Source: Skeletonema tropicum
Lineage: Eukaryota; Bacillariophyta; Thalassiosirophyceae; Thalassiosirales; Thalassiosiraceae
Length of the DNA: 64,000 bases
Assembly (NCBI GenBank): GCA_037178625.1
Contig: CM074127.1
Span: forward strand, 62,001 to 126,000
Direction of reading: 5' to 3'
The position numbers were made by a program, and so were the translations under genes. Numbering within the stretch: position 1 is the stretch's first letter; every line of letters begins with the position of its first letter. Shown piece by piece: positions 13,301 to 23,581 of this stretch. The notes under the pieces were generated by a model. It searched no databases and was not told where the DNA came from. It saw only the letters and a program-made list of their open reading frames with translations.

Positions 13301-16300
13301 CGTACCTATCGTCGCCATTACACGCATGAGCCGCTTCTAGTGGCCCATTACAGTCGGCGGTGATACCATACAAGCACATTAGCACTGCTCAGACGTTTGG
13401 CGTGCGTAGAAGCGATGCTAGAGTCTCGTGGCGGATATGGGAGGTCCAGTGTGGGCTGGCCAGCAGCACCACATCCCACCAAATCGTACCTATCGTCGCC
13501 ATTACACGCATGAGCCGCTTCTAGTGGCCCATTACAGTCGGCGGTGATACCATACAAGCACATTAGCACTGCTCAGACGTTTGGCGTGCGTAGAAGCGAT
13601 GCTACAGTCTCGTGGCTGATATGGGAGGTCCAGTGTGGGCAGGCCAGCAGCACCACATCCCACCAAATCGTACCTATCGTCGCCATTACACGCATGAGCC
13701 GCTTCTAGTGGCCCATTACAGTCGGCGGTGATACCATACAAGCACATTAGCACTGCTCAGACGTTTGGCGTGCGTAGAAGCGATGCTACAGTCTCGTGGC
13801 AGATATGGGAGGTCTAGTGTGGGCTGGCCAGCAGCACCACATCCCACCAAATCGTACCTATCGTCGCCATTACACGCATGAGCCGCTTCTAGTGGCCCAT
13901 TACAGTCGGCGGTGATACCATACAAGCACATTAGCACTGCTCAGACGTTTGGCGTGCGTAGAAGCGATGCTAGAGTCTCGTGGCGGATATGGGAGGTCCA
14001 GTGTGGGCTGGCCAGCAGCACCACATCCCACCAAATCGTACCTATCGTCGCCATTACACGCATGAGCCGCTTCTAGTGGCCCATTACAGTCGGCGGTGAT
14101 ACCATACAAGCACATTAGCACTGCTCAGACGTTTGGCGTGCGTAGAAGCGATGCTAGAGTCTCGTGGCGGATATGGGAGGTCCAGTGTGGGCTGGCCAGC
14201 AGCACCACATCCCACCAAATCGTACCTATCGTCGCCATTACACGCATGAGCCGCTTCTAGTGGCCCATTACAGTCGGCGGTGATACCATACAAGCACATT
14301 AGCACTGCTCAGACGTTTGGCGTGCGTAGAAGCGATGCTACAGTCTCGTGGCTGATATGGGAGGTCCAGTGTGGGCAGGCCAGCAGCACCACATCCCACC
14401 AAATCGTACCTATCGTCGCCATTACACGCATGAGCCGCTTCTAGTGGCCCATTACAGTCGGCGGTGATACCATACAAGCACATTAGCACTGCTCAGACGT
14501 TTGGCGTGCGTAGAAGCGATGCTACAGTCTCGTGGCAGATATGGGAGGTCTAGTGTGGGCTGGCCAGCAGCACCACATCCCACCAAATCGTACCTATCGT
14601 CGCCATTACACGCATGAGCCGCTTCTAGTGGCCCATTACAGTCGGCGGTGATACCATACAAGCACATTAGCACTGCTCAGACGTTTGGCGTGCGTAGAAG
14701 CGATGCTAGAGTCTCGTGGCGGATATGGGAGGTCCAGTGTGGGCTGGCCAGCAGCACCACATCCCACCAAATCGTACCTATCGTCGCCATTACACGCATG
14801 AGCCGCTTCTAGTGGCCCATTACAGTCGGCGGTGATACCATACAAGCACATTAGCACTGCTCAGACGTTTGGCGTGCGTAGAAGCGATGCTACAGTCTCG
14901 TGGCAGATATGGGAGGTCTAGTGTGGGCTGGCCAGCAGCACCACATCCCACCAAATCGTACCTATCGTCGCCATTACACGCATGAGCCGCTTCTAGTGGC
15001 CCATTACAGTCGGCGGTGATACCATACAAGCACATTAGCACTGCTCAGACGTTTGGCGTGCGTAGAAGCGATGCTACAGTCTCGTGGCAGATATGGGAGG
15101 TCTAGTGTGGGCTGGCCAGCAGCACCACATCCCACCAAATCGTACCTATCGTCGCCATTACACGCATGAGCCGCTTCTAGTGGCCCATTACAGTCGGCGG
15201 TGATACCATACAAGCACATTAGCACTGCTCAGACGTTTGGCGTGCGTAGAAGCGATGCTAGAGTCTCGTGGCGGATATGGGAGGTCCAGTGTGGGCTGGC
15301 CAGCAGCACCACATCCCACCAAATCGTACCTATCGTCGCCATTACACGCATGAGCCGCTTCTAGTGGCCCATTACAGTCGGCGGTGATACCATACAAGCA
15401 CATTAGCACTGCTCAGACGTTTGGCGTGCGTAGAAGCGATGCTACAGTCTCGTGGCAGATATGGGAGGTCTAGTGTGGGCTGGCCAGCAGCACCACATCC
15501 CACCAAATCGTACCTATCGTCGCCATTACACGCATGAGCCGCTTCTAGTGGCCCATTACAGTCGGCGGTGATACCATACAAGCACATTAGCACTGCTCAG
15601 ACGTTTGGCGTGCGTAGAAGCGATGCTACAGTCTCGTGGCAGATATGGGAGGTCTAGTGTGGGCTGGCCAGCAGCACCACATCCCACCAAATCGTACCTA
15701 TCGTCGCCATTACACGCATGAGCCGCTTCTAGTGGCCCATTACAGTCGGCGGTGATACCATACAAGCACATTAGCACTGCTCAGACGTTTGGCGTGCGTA
15801 GAAGCGATGCTAGAGTCTCGTGGCGGATATGGGAGGTCCAGTGTGGGCTGGCCAGCAGCACCACATCCCACCAAATCGTACCTATCGTCGCCATTACACG
15901 CATGAGCCGCTTCTAGTGGCCCATTACAGTCGGCGGTGATACCATACAAGCACATTAGCACTGCTCAGACGTTTGGCGTGCGTAGAAGCGATGCTACAGT
16001 CTCGTGGCAGATATGGGAGGTCTAGTGTGGGCTGGCCAGCAGCACCACATCCCACCAAATCGTACCTATCGTCGCCATTACACGCATGAGCCGCTTCTAG
16101 TGGCCCATTACAGTCGGCGGTGATACCATACAAGCACATTAGCACTGCTCAGACGTTTGGCGTGCGTAGAAGCGATGCTACAGTCTCGTGGCAGATATGG
16201 GAGGTCTAGTGTGGGCTGGCCAGCAGCACCACATCCCACCAAATCGTACCTATCGTCGCCATTACACGCATGAGCCGCTTCTAGTGGCCCATTACAGTCG

Positions 16301-16523
16301 GCGGTGATACCATACAAGCACATTAGCACTGCTCAGACGTTTGGCGTGCGTAGAAGCGATGCTAGAGTCTCGTGGCGGATATGGGAGGTCCAGTGTGGGC
16401 TGGCCAGCAGCACCACATCCCACCAAATCGTACCTATCGTCGCCATTACACGCATGAGCCGCTTCTAGTGGCCCATTACAGTCGGCGGTGATACCATACA
16501 AGCACATTAGCACTGCTCAGACG
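10331..16523. repeat. 184-bp satellite array, right block (~33.7 monomers) with higher-order structure
   Basis: Continues the array interrupted at 6627. By diagnostic sites the monomers run BCA BCA B BA BCA A* BCA BCA B BCA BAA BAA BAA B, where A* (12612-12833) is an A/B hybrid. Trimeric higher-order units of 552 bp (BCA on the left, BAA on the right) are therefore visible, as expected from unequal exchange. Every monomer carries the same 73-codon minus-strand ORF, which simply follows from near identity; 184 is not a multiple of 3, so the ORFs do not join. The array stops at 16523 in mid-monomer, directly against TTAGGG repeats. Confidence 0.97.
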
Positions 16524-16553
16524 TTAGGGTTAGGGTTAGGGTTAGGGTTAGGG
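16524..16553 (+). repeat. Telomere-type repeat (TTAGGG)5 at satellite/retroelement junction
   Basis: Five perfect TTAGGG units. On the left they abut a satellite monomer broken after gctcagacg, with TT shared between the two sequences. On the right they run straight into the Penelope-like element (ttattatgttac). The G-rich strand reads 5' to 3' toward the element. Confidence 0.97.
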
Positions 16554-16957
16554 TTATTATGTTACTATCCCAAGTTGATTCAATAAAACTATGAGGAATG
16601 AGGAGCTGAAATTTGAGATCAAGATAGAGTTTGATATGACGATCGTAGTCCTAAAGTTTCAAGATTAAAAAATTTCTCGTTTTTGAGAAAACGCATATTT
16701 TTTTTAAAGATGCTTAGAATAGTATAATTATTGCAAAACACAAAAAATATTTTTCACCACTTCTGTCAATGGATGTCATAGTGACATCAGAGTGGTACTC
16801 AAATGACTGGTATTAATTATTCATGACTGGTACATGAGTGCCATAAGAAGTCTTGTGAATACCGCAATATTGTTTGTCTGGTATCACTGAGTGCCGCGCG
16901 AACTCACATCTGGTGTAACTGAGTGCCATACGAAGGTGTGTGGGATCCAATAACCAA

Positions 16958-17295
16958 GGGTTCTCACCTTTTTTTTTTTGAAAGTGATGTTTTGCAAAAG
17001 TTCCTACCAGCTGATGCTCTGTGCAGTTTTCGAGCTGAATGCGGTACTCAAAAAAGGCCTTTTCTTTACAAGGTCTTGTCTCTACCAGGTGCGGGACTGA
17101 TTTTTTGGTAGCAGATTGAAGTTCGAACTTGGGTTCTCATCTTTTTTTTTGAAAGTGATGTTTTGCAAAAGTACCTACCAGCTGTGCAGTTTTCGAGCTT
17201 AATGCGGTACTCAAAAAAGGCCTTTTCTTTACAAGGTCTTGTCTCTACCAGGGTGTGGGACTGATATTTTGGTAGCAGGTTGAACTTCGAACTTT
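16958..17295. repeat. 173-bp tandem repeat in retroelement copy 1
   Basis: Two adjacent copies starting gggttctca at 16958 and 17131. They share the poly-T tract, the aaagtgatgttttgcaaaag block and the gtcttgtctctaccag block, with a few indels. They lie in the 3' untranslated side of the element as judged from the RT strand. Confidence 0.9.
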
Positions 17296-17456
17296 TCTTA
17301 TCTCTATCTACCACAAAACACAACTGCCGCGACCACTTTCCACCACTTCCACCCAACACTAGCAAGCAAACCATGCACACAATGCAGCGTCACAGAGCAA
17401 ACACCCACCCCCACACAGCCAGTACAGTCCATACAAAGACAATTCCAACTCACCAA

Positions 17457-17726
17457 CCTCACCAGTAGTACCATAGAAGGCGCTGGCTGCGGTGGGAGGA
17501 GCAGAAATAGTCAGGGAGGAGAGAAATATCAGATAGCCTTTTCCAGTTGAAGCGAGTTGTGTCGACACCTTTCAAAACACAACAAGGCCAGCCATAGCCA
17601 AAACAGCAGCTGCTGAGACACTACCAACTGCAACCACCTCACCAGTAGTACCATAGAAGGCGCTGGCTGCAGTGGGAGGAGCATAATTGATTAGGGGGGA
17701 GAGAAATATCAGATAGCCTTTTTAGC
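17457..17726. repeat. Direct repeat (~90 bp, 180-bp offset) before the convergent ORF
   Basis: The block starting cctcaccagtagtaccatag occurs at 17457 and 17637, each followed by gaaggcgctggctgc and agaaatatcagatagcct. It lies immediately upstream of the plus-strand ORF at 17784, so it may belong to that gene's promoter or leader. Confidence 0.85.
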
Positions 17727-17783
17727 AGAAATAACAAATAACACGGGAGCATCCAGGCAGGGGACAACTAACAATCAACAATC

Positions 17784-18719
17784 ATGAGCAATCAAAATTA
17801 TTTCGAGTTTGGTCCAGAGGGATTTTGGAATGGGAAAAGCAAAAAGCAGTTGAGAGATGCCTTTTATAAGGTTCTAGTGGAGGAACAATGTGCTCATAGT
17901 GATATTGATGGATTCACCATTGTTGGTGATCCCGTCATGATACAAGACCTTTTTGGAAAGTACAGCAAAACAACCACCAGCATTTATTTGCCCAAGAATG
18001 TATATTCCAAGAATGGTGCCGACTACCTCTTTGTCGCCTCCACCCCCTACAATCTCTGGGTGCCCGCTCGCTACAAGAACGACATCATCAAGCTCTATCA
18101 AGAACGCAGAAGTGGAGTAGTGGTCATCCCTCATAGTAACCCACAATTGCTATTCAGCATACCCCATTACATTTCTACATTTGAATTGGATCAGATTCTT
18201 AAAGCACTTGACATCAAGGAGGTTGCTATCATCAGCTTCGGTGACAAGGCCCCTTTCACTTGGGGTATAGAGGTGATGGAAGTCTGTAGGCGCAACGATC
18301 CAAACTGTGAAATTGACATTGACTGCGCAGTTCAACTCATCCCCGAGTGTTTGCACTGGATCAATCAAGATCACAGGGTGCCCCTTCCCGCAAATGGAGT
18401 CCCCAATGAAGGCTACGTCCCCCTGGTGAGCCTCACTGATCGGTCATTCTTTGATGCAGAGTTCAGTTCACAGACCAAGGTCGAGCATAACCCCCTCTTC
18501 GTGGTCCAACAACTAACTCAAGATCTTCACCAAGACAACACTGCAGGATACCCCAATCGTGGCGGTGTCACTTTCCATCCAGCGAAGAAACCTGGTAACA
18601 AGCACCAATCAGTCAAACAAGTGAAAGTGTACCCAACTACCTTCTCCCAGTGGAGGGAAAATTCGATCCGCTCACTTTTCAAAGAAAATATCCGTCCGAC
18701 AATTTACCCCATAGGATAG
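17784..18719 (+). CDS. Hypothetical protein of the telomere-associated retroelement (311 aa)
   Basis: An intact ATG-to-stop ORF in acaatcatgagc context, opposite in strand to the reverse transcriptase, with which it overlaps tail to tail by 41 bp. The protein is mildly acidic and globular-looking, with many aromatic and proline residues and no obvious signal peptide or membrane segment. Residues ~90-185 have alternating hydrophobic strands and helices (VVVIPHSNP, EVAIISFGDKAPF) and two close Cys-containing stretches (CRRNDPNCEIDIDC). I do not recognise a family. The sense composition and the absence of stops over 311 codons argue for a real gene. The alternatives are a captured host gene or the 3' remnant of another gene fused to a truncated element. 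An identical ORF is present in copy 2. Confidence 0.6.
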   Translation: MSNQNYFEFGPEGFWNGKSKKQLRDAFYKVLVEEQCAHSDIDGFTIVGDPVMIQDLFGKYSKTTTSIYLPKNVYSKNGADYLFVASTPYNLWVPARYKNDIIKLYQERRSGVVVIPHSNPQLLFSIPHYISTFELDQILKALDIKEVAIISFGDKAPFTWGIEVMEVCRRNDPNCEIDIDCAVQLIPECLHWINQDHRVPLPANGVPNEGYVPLVSLTDRSFFDAEFSSQTKVEHNPLFVVQQLTQDLHQDNTAGYPNRGGVTFHPAKKPGNKHQSVKQVKVYPTTFSQWRENSIRSLFKENIRPTIYPIG

Positions 18720-20037
18720 ATAGGTCATCGACGAAACGTGCAAGGTCTTGGATTTCTTCCGAATAGCCAGGGAGGAGTCTAATTTTCTCATGCCAGCCAT
18801 AGTAAAGGCCAGCGTACATGACTGCGACTGATGTACCCATCGCAGTGCCACATAGTTGTTTGAAAAAGCAGTCTCCAAATTGGGTAATGTTGTTCTTCAT
18901 AATAAAGCTCAGAGCTTCCAGAATAAGTTTGATGTCCGGGAAGTCGTCTGGAAGTTGGTTGTTTTCTTTCAGATGGTTGAGCCATACTCCGATGATTTCG
19001 ATGCCATGATTGATAGTGATATTGTCGTACATGGCGGTAGCATCAGCAGTAATAATCTTCGTCCCTGCTGGCCATTGTTTGTTAGTCAGTCGGGCGTGAT
19101 ATTCTTTGCTGTCTTTGATGGTCGACGGAATAAATTGAACAAGTTTTTGCAACTCGTAGTCTAGCCACTTGCTAATACTCTCAGGTCCAGTTCCACATTT
19201 AGCGTTAACTGGTCGGAGGGCGGTAGGTGTTTTATGGACTTTTGCGGTTGCTCTGAATCTTCCTTGCCTGCTACCAGCGGCTTCATAGCACTTGTTGATG
19301 TAAATCTTGATGTGCTCTGGGATCGCTGCTGAGTTCTTGATACTGCCTACTTTATATGCCATCAAATTGAGTTGCCTCCGAAGTGCAATTCGATTGAGGT
19401 ACTCATATTGGCTCTCCTTCCCAAGGAAAGCTTTGAGGCACCATCGAATGTATACAGAACGTTCGATAATGACAGGCCCTAAATTTTTGTCTGCGAAGAT
19501 AATGATCAGATTGGGGTTGTTCTTGAGGCTATATAGTACTGAGAACTCTTGTTTAGAAAGATTCGGTTGAGACCATTTACTGGCGAATTTGGCGTGCTCT
19601 TGTCTAAGTCGATCTGAGAAACGTTTGATGCCTGCTTCCACTTCTGCATTAGCTAGGGGTGGGTCGTATCGTTCTTCTCGACTTTTCTTAAAATGTAACT
19701 TAGGGATATATGGATGTTGCGGTTTGGTTGGATCGTCTACATGAATATTCTTCCAGTAGTTTCGATTTCTGATATCCCATCCAAAGTCACCGATGATCTC
19801 TTCAATGTTATTTGTTGGATATGGTGCGAGGATGCCGAAGTTAAGTCCTCTGCCCAGCACCTTTCTAGTTCCGATAGGGAGTTTGGTTGTTGGTTTACAC
19901 AGATTGTGAAGAGTGAGATTCTTTGCCGGATTTAGCGCATGCTCCAATGGTAGATGTTCCAGATAATTGATAAGATTTGTGTGTGGTGGGAGCGATGGAT
20001 CTGCTAGGAAGCCGTCTCTTCTATGGATATTATGCAT
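18679..20037 (-). CDS. Penelope-like reverse transcriptase, truncated after motif C (452 aa from first ATG)
   Basis: Numbering is from the ATG at 20037; the frame stays open upstream to a stop at 20296-20298 but without an earlier ATG, so a non-ATG start or an upstream exon is possible. Penelope-type RT signatures are present in order: ADKNLGP (182-188), KVHKTP (266-271), motif A TADATAMYDNI with its catalytic Asp (330-340), motif B GTAMGTS (397-403) and motif C RFVDD (434-438). Only 14 residues follow motif C, so the remaining palm motifs, the thumb and any GIY-YIG nuclease are missing. The tail overlaps the convergent 311-codon ORF. The catalytic carboxylates are intact, yet a polymerase without a thumb is unlikely to work alone. 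Activity may need a full-length relative acting in trans. Confidence 0.82.
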   Translation of the reverse strand: MHNIHRRDGFLADPSLPPHTNLINYLEHLPLEHALNPAKNLTLHNLCKPTTKLPIGTRKVLGRGLNFGILAPYPTNNIEEIIGDFGWDIRNRNYWKNIHVDDPTKPQHPYIPKLHFKKSREERYDPPLANAEVEAGIKRFSDRLRQEHAKFASKWSQPNLSKQEFSVLYSLKNNPNLIIIFADKNLGPVIIERSVYIRWCLKAFLGKESQYEYLNRIALRRQLNLMAYKVGSIKNSAAIPEHIKIYINKCYEAAGSRQGRFRATAKVHKTPTALRPVNAKCGTGPESISKWLDYELQKLVQFIPSTIKDSKEYHARLTNKQWPAGTKIITADATAMYDNITINHGIEIIGVWLNHLKENNQLPDDFPDIKLILEALSFIMKNNITQFGDCFFKQLCGTAMGTSVAVMYAGLYYGWHEKIRLLPGYSEEIQDLARFVDDLSILWGKLSDGYFL

Positions 20038-20510
20038 TATGATGTCAAGTTTTTGTTGGGCTTTGGCCACACCATTTGGAGGATTCCTCAACACCCAAGA
20101 TTTCTTAGCCCAGGCACGAGAGCTGCATTTATTGAGGCGGTGTGGGACAATAGTGAGAACACATTGGAGATATTGTCTCTCAAACCTCCCTCTTTCAAAA
20201 CAGAGGTGAGGAGGTAAGTACCTACCTGGGGAGGACAACAGAATCGTAGTCCTCCCCTTCCTTTCCCTCAGCTTGTTCCGCTGCCTACCCGGCAGCTACA
20301 CTTGCTGAGGGAAAGCAATTGTACAAACTTACCTATTTTAGATAACGAGGAATGACCCCACAGAGACACGTATCCATTTAAGGAGAAAACTCGTGTCAAC
20401 GAGGGAGAGCTAAATGACTCGCAACTTTGCATCGACAAAGCCGCCTATCCTCACTATTACTATTGCTATCCGCTGAAGAAGTTAATTCGAAAGCGTAGTC
20501 ATCCACGCTT

Positions 20511-20682
20511 CGGTAATATAGTAATACCACTTTATCTGATATTGGTTCATATATTGATTATAGAGAGAAGTAAGGTCGCTAGCTTCGCTCGCTCTCGGTA
20601 ATATAGTAATACCACTTTATCTGATATTGGTTCATATATTGATTATAGAGAGAAGTAAGGTCGCTCGCTTCGCTCGCTCCCG
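20511..20682. repeat. 85-bp tandem repeat 5' of the reverse transcriptase
   Basis: Two near-identical copies starting cggtaatatagtaatacc at 20511 and 20596, each ending in a gctcgcttcgctcgct-like stretch. They are in the leader region of the element relative to the RT. Confidence 0.92.
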
Positions 20683-20970
20683 ATACTCATTTCTAATCCA
20701 TATACATCACAACTATACATTAGAACTCTACATTCACACCTTATTCTCAGTCTTATGCATGCTAGGGCATCTAGGTTCCTGGGCCTTAGGCTGATTTCCA
20801 GAATCCTTTTCTGTAAGAATGATTAGCTGATGGTACTAGATGGTTTGAAGCAGACGGTGTGCAAGACATGCAAGAATCATCTCTTGTGAGCAAGATGGCA
20901 TGGTTAGGCCAATGAGTTGGTGCCAATTCGTCTCCATAATGAAAAGAAAACAGATTTCTTGTCTTTTCTT

Positions 20971-21386
20971 GTGTGTGTGGTGCCCTGCTGAGTAGTATTA
21001 GTTACTATACCTACATTCAACCTTTGTTGTTGCACCTTACCCATCACTAGCAATGTCATAGGAATGTATACAACACATTTCATTGGTATATTGATGTGTA
21101 CATCACTTCCTATGCCCCTCACAGCAGGCACTGTGGTTTTCTGTCGCAGGTTCCCCCCTTTCTAGTGTGTGTGGTGCCCTGCTGAGTAGTATTAGTTACT
21201 ATACCTACATTCAACCTTTGTTGTTGCACCTTACCCATCACTAGCAATGTCATAGGAATGTATACAACACATTTCATTGGTATATTGATGTGTACATCAC
21301 TTCCTATGCCCCTCACAGCAGGCACTGTGGTTTTCTGTCGCAGGTTCCCCCCTTTCTAGTGTGTGTGGTGCCCTGCTGAGTAGTAT
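20971..21386. repeat. 194-bp tandem repeats at the element's 5' terminus
   Basis: Full copies at about 20971-21164 and 21165-21358, then a third copy cut after ~28 bp at the TTAGGG tract. The repeats contain no gene; the two 68-75-codon minus-strand ORFs here are duplicates of each other. Tandem terminal repeats resemble the pseudo-LTR arrangement seen in Penelope-like elements. The truncated third copy marks the 5' breakpoint of this insertion. Confidence 0.9.
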
Positions 21387-21416
21387 TTAGGGTTAGGGTT
21401 AGGGTTAGGGTTAGGG
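21387..21416 (+). repeat. Telomere-type repeat (TTAGGG)5 between retroelement copies
   Basis: Again exactly five TTAGGG units, preceded by the broken 194-bp repeat (...gctgagtagtat) and followed by the same ttattatgttac element terminus as at 16554. Confidence 0.97.
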
Positions 21417-22645
21417 TTATTATGTTACTATCCCAAGTTGATTCAATAAAACTATGAGGAATGAGGAGCTGAAATTTGAGATCAAGATAGAGTTTGATAT
21501 GACGATCGTAGTCCTAAAGTTTCAAGATTAAAAAATTTCTCGTTTTTGAGAAAACGCATATTTTTTTTAAAGATGCTTAGAATAGTATAATTATTGCAAA
21601 ACACAAAAAATATTTTTCACCACTTCTGTCAATGGATGTCATAGTGACATCAGAGTGGTATTCAAATGACTGGTATTAATTATTCATGACTGGTACATGA
21701 GTGCCATAAGAAGTCTTGTGAATACCGCAATATTGTTTGTCTGGTATCACTGAGTGCCGCGCGAACTCACATCTGGTGTAACTGAGTGCCATACGAAGGT
21801 GTGTGGGATCCAATAACCAAGGGTTCTCACCTTTTTTTTTTGAAAGTGATGTTTTGCAAAAGTTCCTACCAGCTGATGCTCTGTGCAGTTTTCGAGCTGA
21901 ATGCGGTACTCAAAAAAGGCCTTTTCTTTACAAGGTCTTGTCTCTACCAGGTGCGGGACTGATTTTTTGGTAGCAGATTGAAGTTCGAACTTGGGTTCTC
22001 ATCTTTTTTTTTGAAAGTGATGTTTTGCAAAAGTACCTACCAGCTGTGCAGTTTTCGAGCTTAATGCGGTACTCAAAAAAGGCCTTTTCTTTACAAGGTC
22101 TTGTCTCTACCAGGGTGTGGGACTGATATTTTGGTAGCAGGTTGAACTTCGAACTTTTCTTATCTCTATCTACCACAAAACACAACTGCCGCGACCACTT
22201 TCCACCACTTCCACCCAACACTAGCAAGCAAACCATGCACACAATGCAGCGTCACAGAGCAAACACCCACCCCCACACAGCCAGTACAGTCCATACAAAG
22301 ACAATTCCAACTCACCAACCTCACCAGTAGTACCATAGAAGGCGCTGGCTGCGGTGGGAGGAGCAGAAATAGTCAGGGAGGAGAGAAATATCAGATAGCC
22401 TTTTCCAGTTGAAGCGAGTTGTGTCGACACCTTTCAAAACACAACAAGGCCAGCCATAGCCAAAACAGCAGCTGCTGAGACACTACCAACTGCAACCACC
22501 TCACCAGTAGTACCATAGAAGGCGCTGGCTGCAGTGGGAGGAGCATAATTGATTAGGGGGGAGAGAAATATCAGATAGCCTTTTTAGCAGAAATAACAAA
22601 TAACACGGGAGCATCCAGGCAGGGGACAACTAACAATCAACAATC

Positions 22646-23581
22646 ATGAGCAATCAAAATTATTTCGAGTTTGGTCCAGAGGGATTTTGGAATGGGAAAA
22701 GCAAAAAGCAGTTGAGAGATGCCTTTTATAAGGTTCTAGTGGAGGAACAATGTGCTCATAGTGATATTGATGGATTCACCATTGTTGGTGATCCCGTCAT
22801 GATACAAGACCTTTTTGGAAAGTACAGCAAAACAACCACCAGCATTTATTTGCCCAAGAATGTATATTCCAAGAATGGTGCCGACTACCTCTTTGTCGCC
22901 TCCACCCCCTACAATCTCTGGGTGCCCGCTCGCTACAAGAACGACATCATCAAGCTCTATCAAGAACGCAGAAGTGGAGTAGTGGTCATCCCTCATAGTA
23001 ACCCACAATTGCTATTCAGCATACCCCATTACATTTCTACATTTGAATTGGATCAGATTCTTAAAGCACTTGACATCAAGGAGGTTGCTATCATCAGCTT
23101 CGGTGACAAGGCCCCTTTCACTTGGGGTATAGAGGTGATGGAAGTCTGTAGGCGCAACGATCCAAACTGTGAAATTGACATTGACTGCGCAGTTCAACTC
23201 ATCCCCGAGTGTTTGCACTGGATCAATCAAGATCACAGGGTGCCCCTTCCCGCAAATGGAGTCCCCAATGAAGGCTACGTCCCCCTGGTGAGCCTCACTG
23301 ATCGGTCATTCTTTGATGCAGAGTTCAGTTCACAGACCAAGGTCGAGCATAACCCCCTCTTCGTGGTCCAACAACTAACTCAAGATCTTCACCAAGACAA
23401 CACTGCAGGATACCCCAATCGTGGCGGTGTCACTTTCCATCCAGCGAAGAAACCTGGTAACAAGCACCAATCAGTCAAACAAGTGAAAGTGTACCCAACT
23501 ACCTTCTCCCAGTGGAGGGAAAATTCGATCCGCTCACTTTTCAAAGAAAATATCCGTCCGACAATTTACCCCATAGGATAG
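22646..23581 (+). CDS. Hypothetical protein of the retroelement, copy 2 (311 aa)
   Basis: The translation is the same as the ORF at 17784-18719, with the same 41-bp convergent overlap with the RT frame. It is preserved without any change, but the whole copy is almost unchanged, so this does not by itself prove selection. Confidence 0.6.
   Translation: MSNQNYFEFGPEGFWNGKSKKQLRDAFYKVLVEEQCAHSDIDGFTIVGDPVMIQDLFGKYSKTTTSIYLPKNVYSKNGADYLFVASTPYNLWVPARYKNDIIKLYQERRSGVVVIPHSNPQLLFSIPHYISTFELDQILKALDIKEVAIISFGDKAPFTWGIEVMEVCRRNDPNCEIDIDCAVQLIPECLHWINQDHRVPLPANGVPNEGYVPLVSLTDRSFFDAEFSSQTKVEHNPLFVVQQLTQDLHQDNTAGYPNRGGVTFHPAKKPGNKHQSVKQVKVYPTTFSQWRENSIRSLFKENIRPTIYPIG

Larger units (their letters stand above)
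16554..21386 (-). mobile_element. Penelope-like, telomere-associated retroelement, copy 1
   Basis: The unit lies between two (TTAGGG)5 tracts with a repeat period of 4863 bp. The reverse transcriptase is on the minus strand, so the element's 3' side faces the TTAGGG tract at 16524-16553. This is the orientation made when the 3' end of a G-rich telomere strand primes reverse transcription, as known for endonuclease-deficient Penelope-like elements. No GIY-YIG endonuclease was recognised. The unit contains four pairs of internal direct repeats and a convergent ORF of unknown function. Its right (5') end breaks inside a third, truncated 194-bp repeat, just before the next TTAGGG tract. It differs from copy 2 in the shared part by only one C/T change (16800 against 21663) and one base in a poly-T run (11 against 10), as far as I compared. 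Confidence 0.8.

Noticed and set aside
4488..16513. A 73-codon minus-strand ORF repeated in every 184-bp monomer
   Set aside because: It recurs only because the monomers are near identical. The period is not a multiple of 3, neighbouring ORFs overlap, and stops and changes follow DNA-level variation, so there is no sign of coding constraint.
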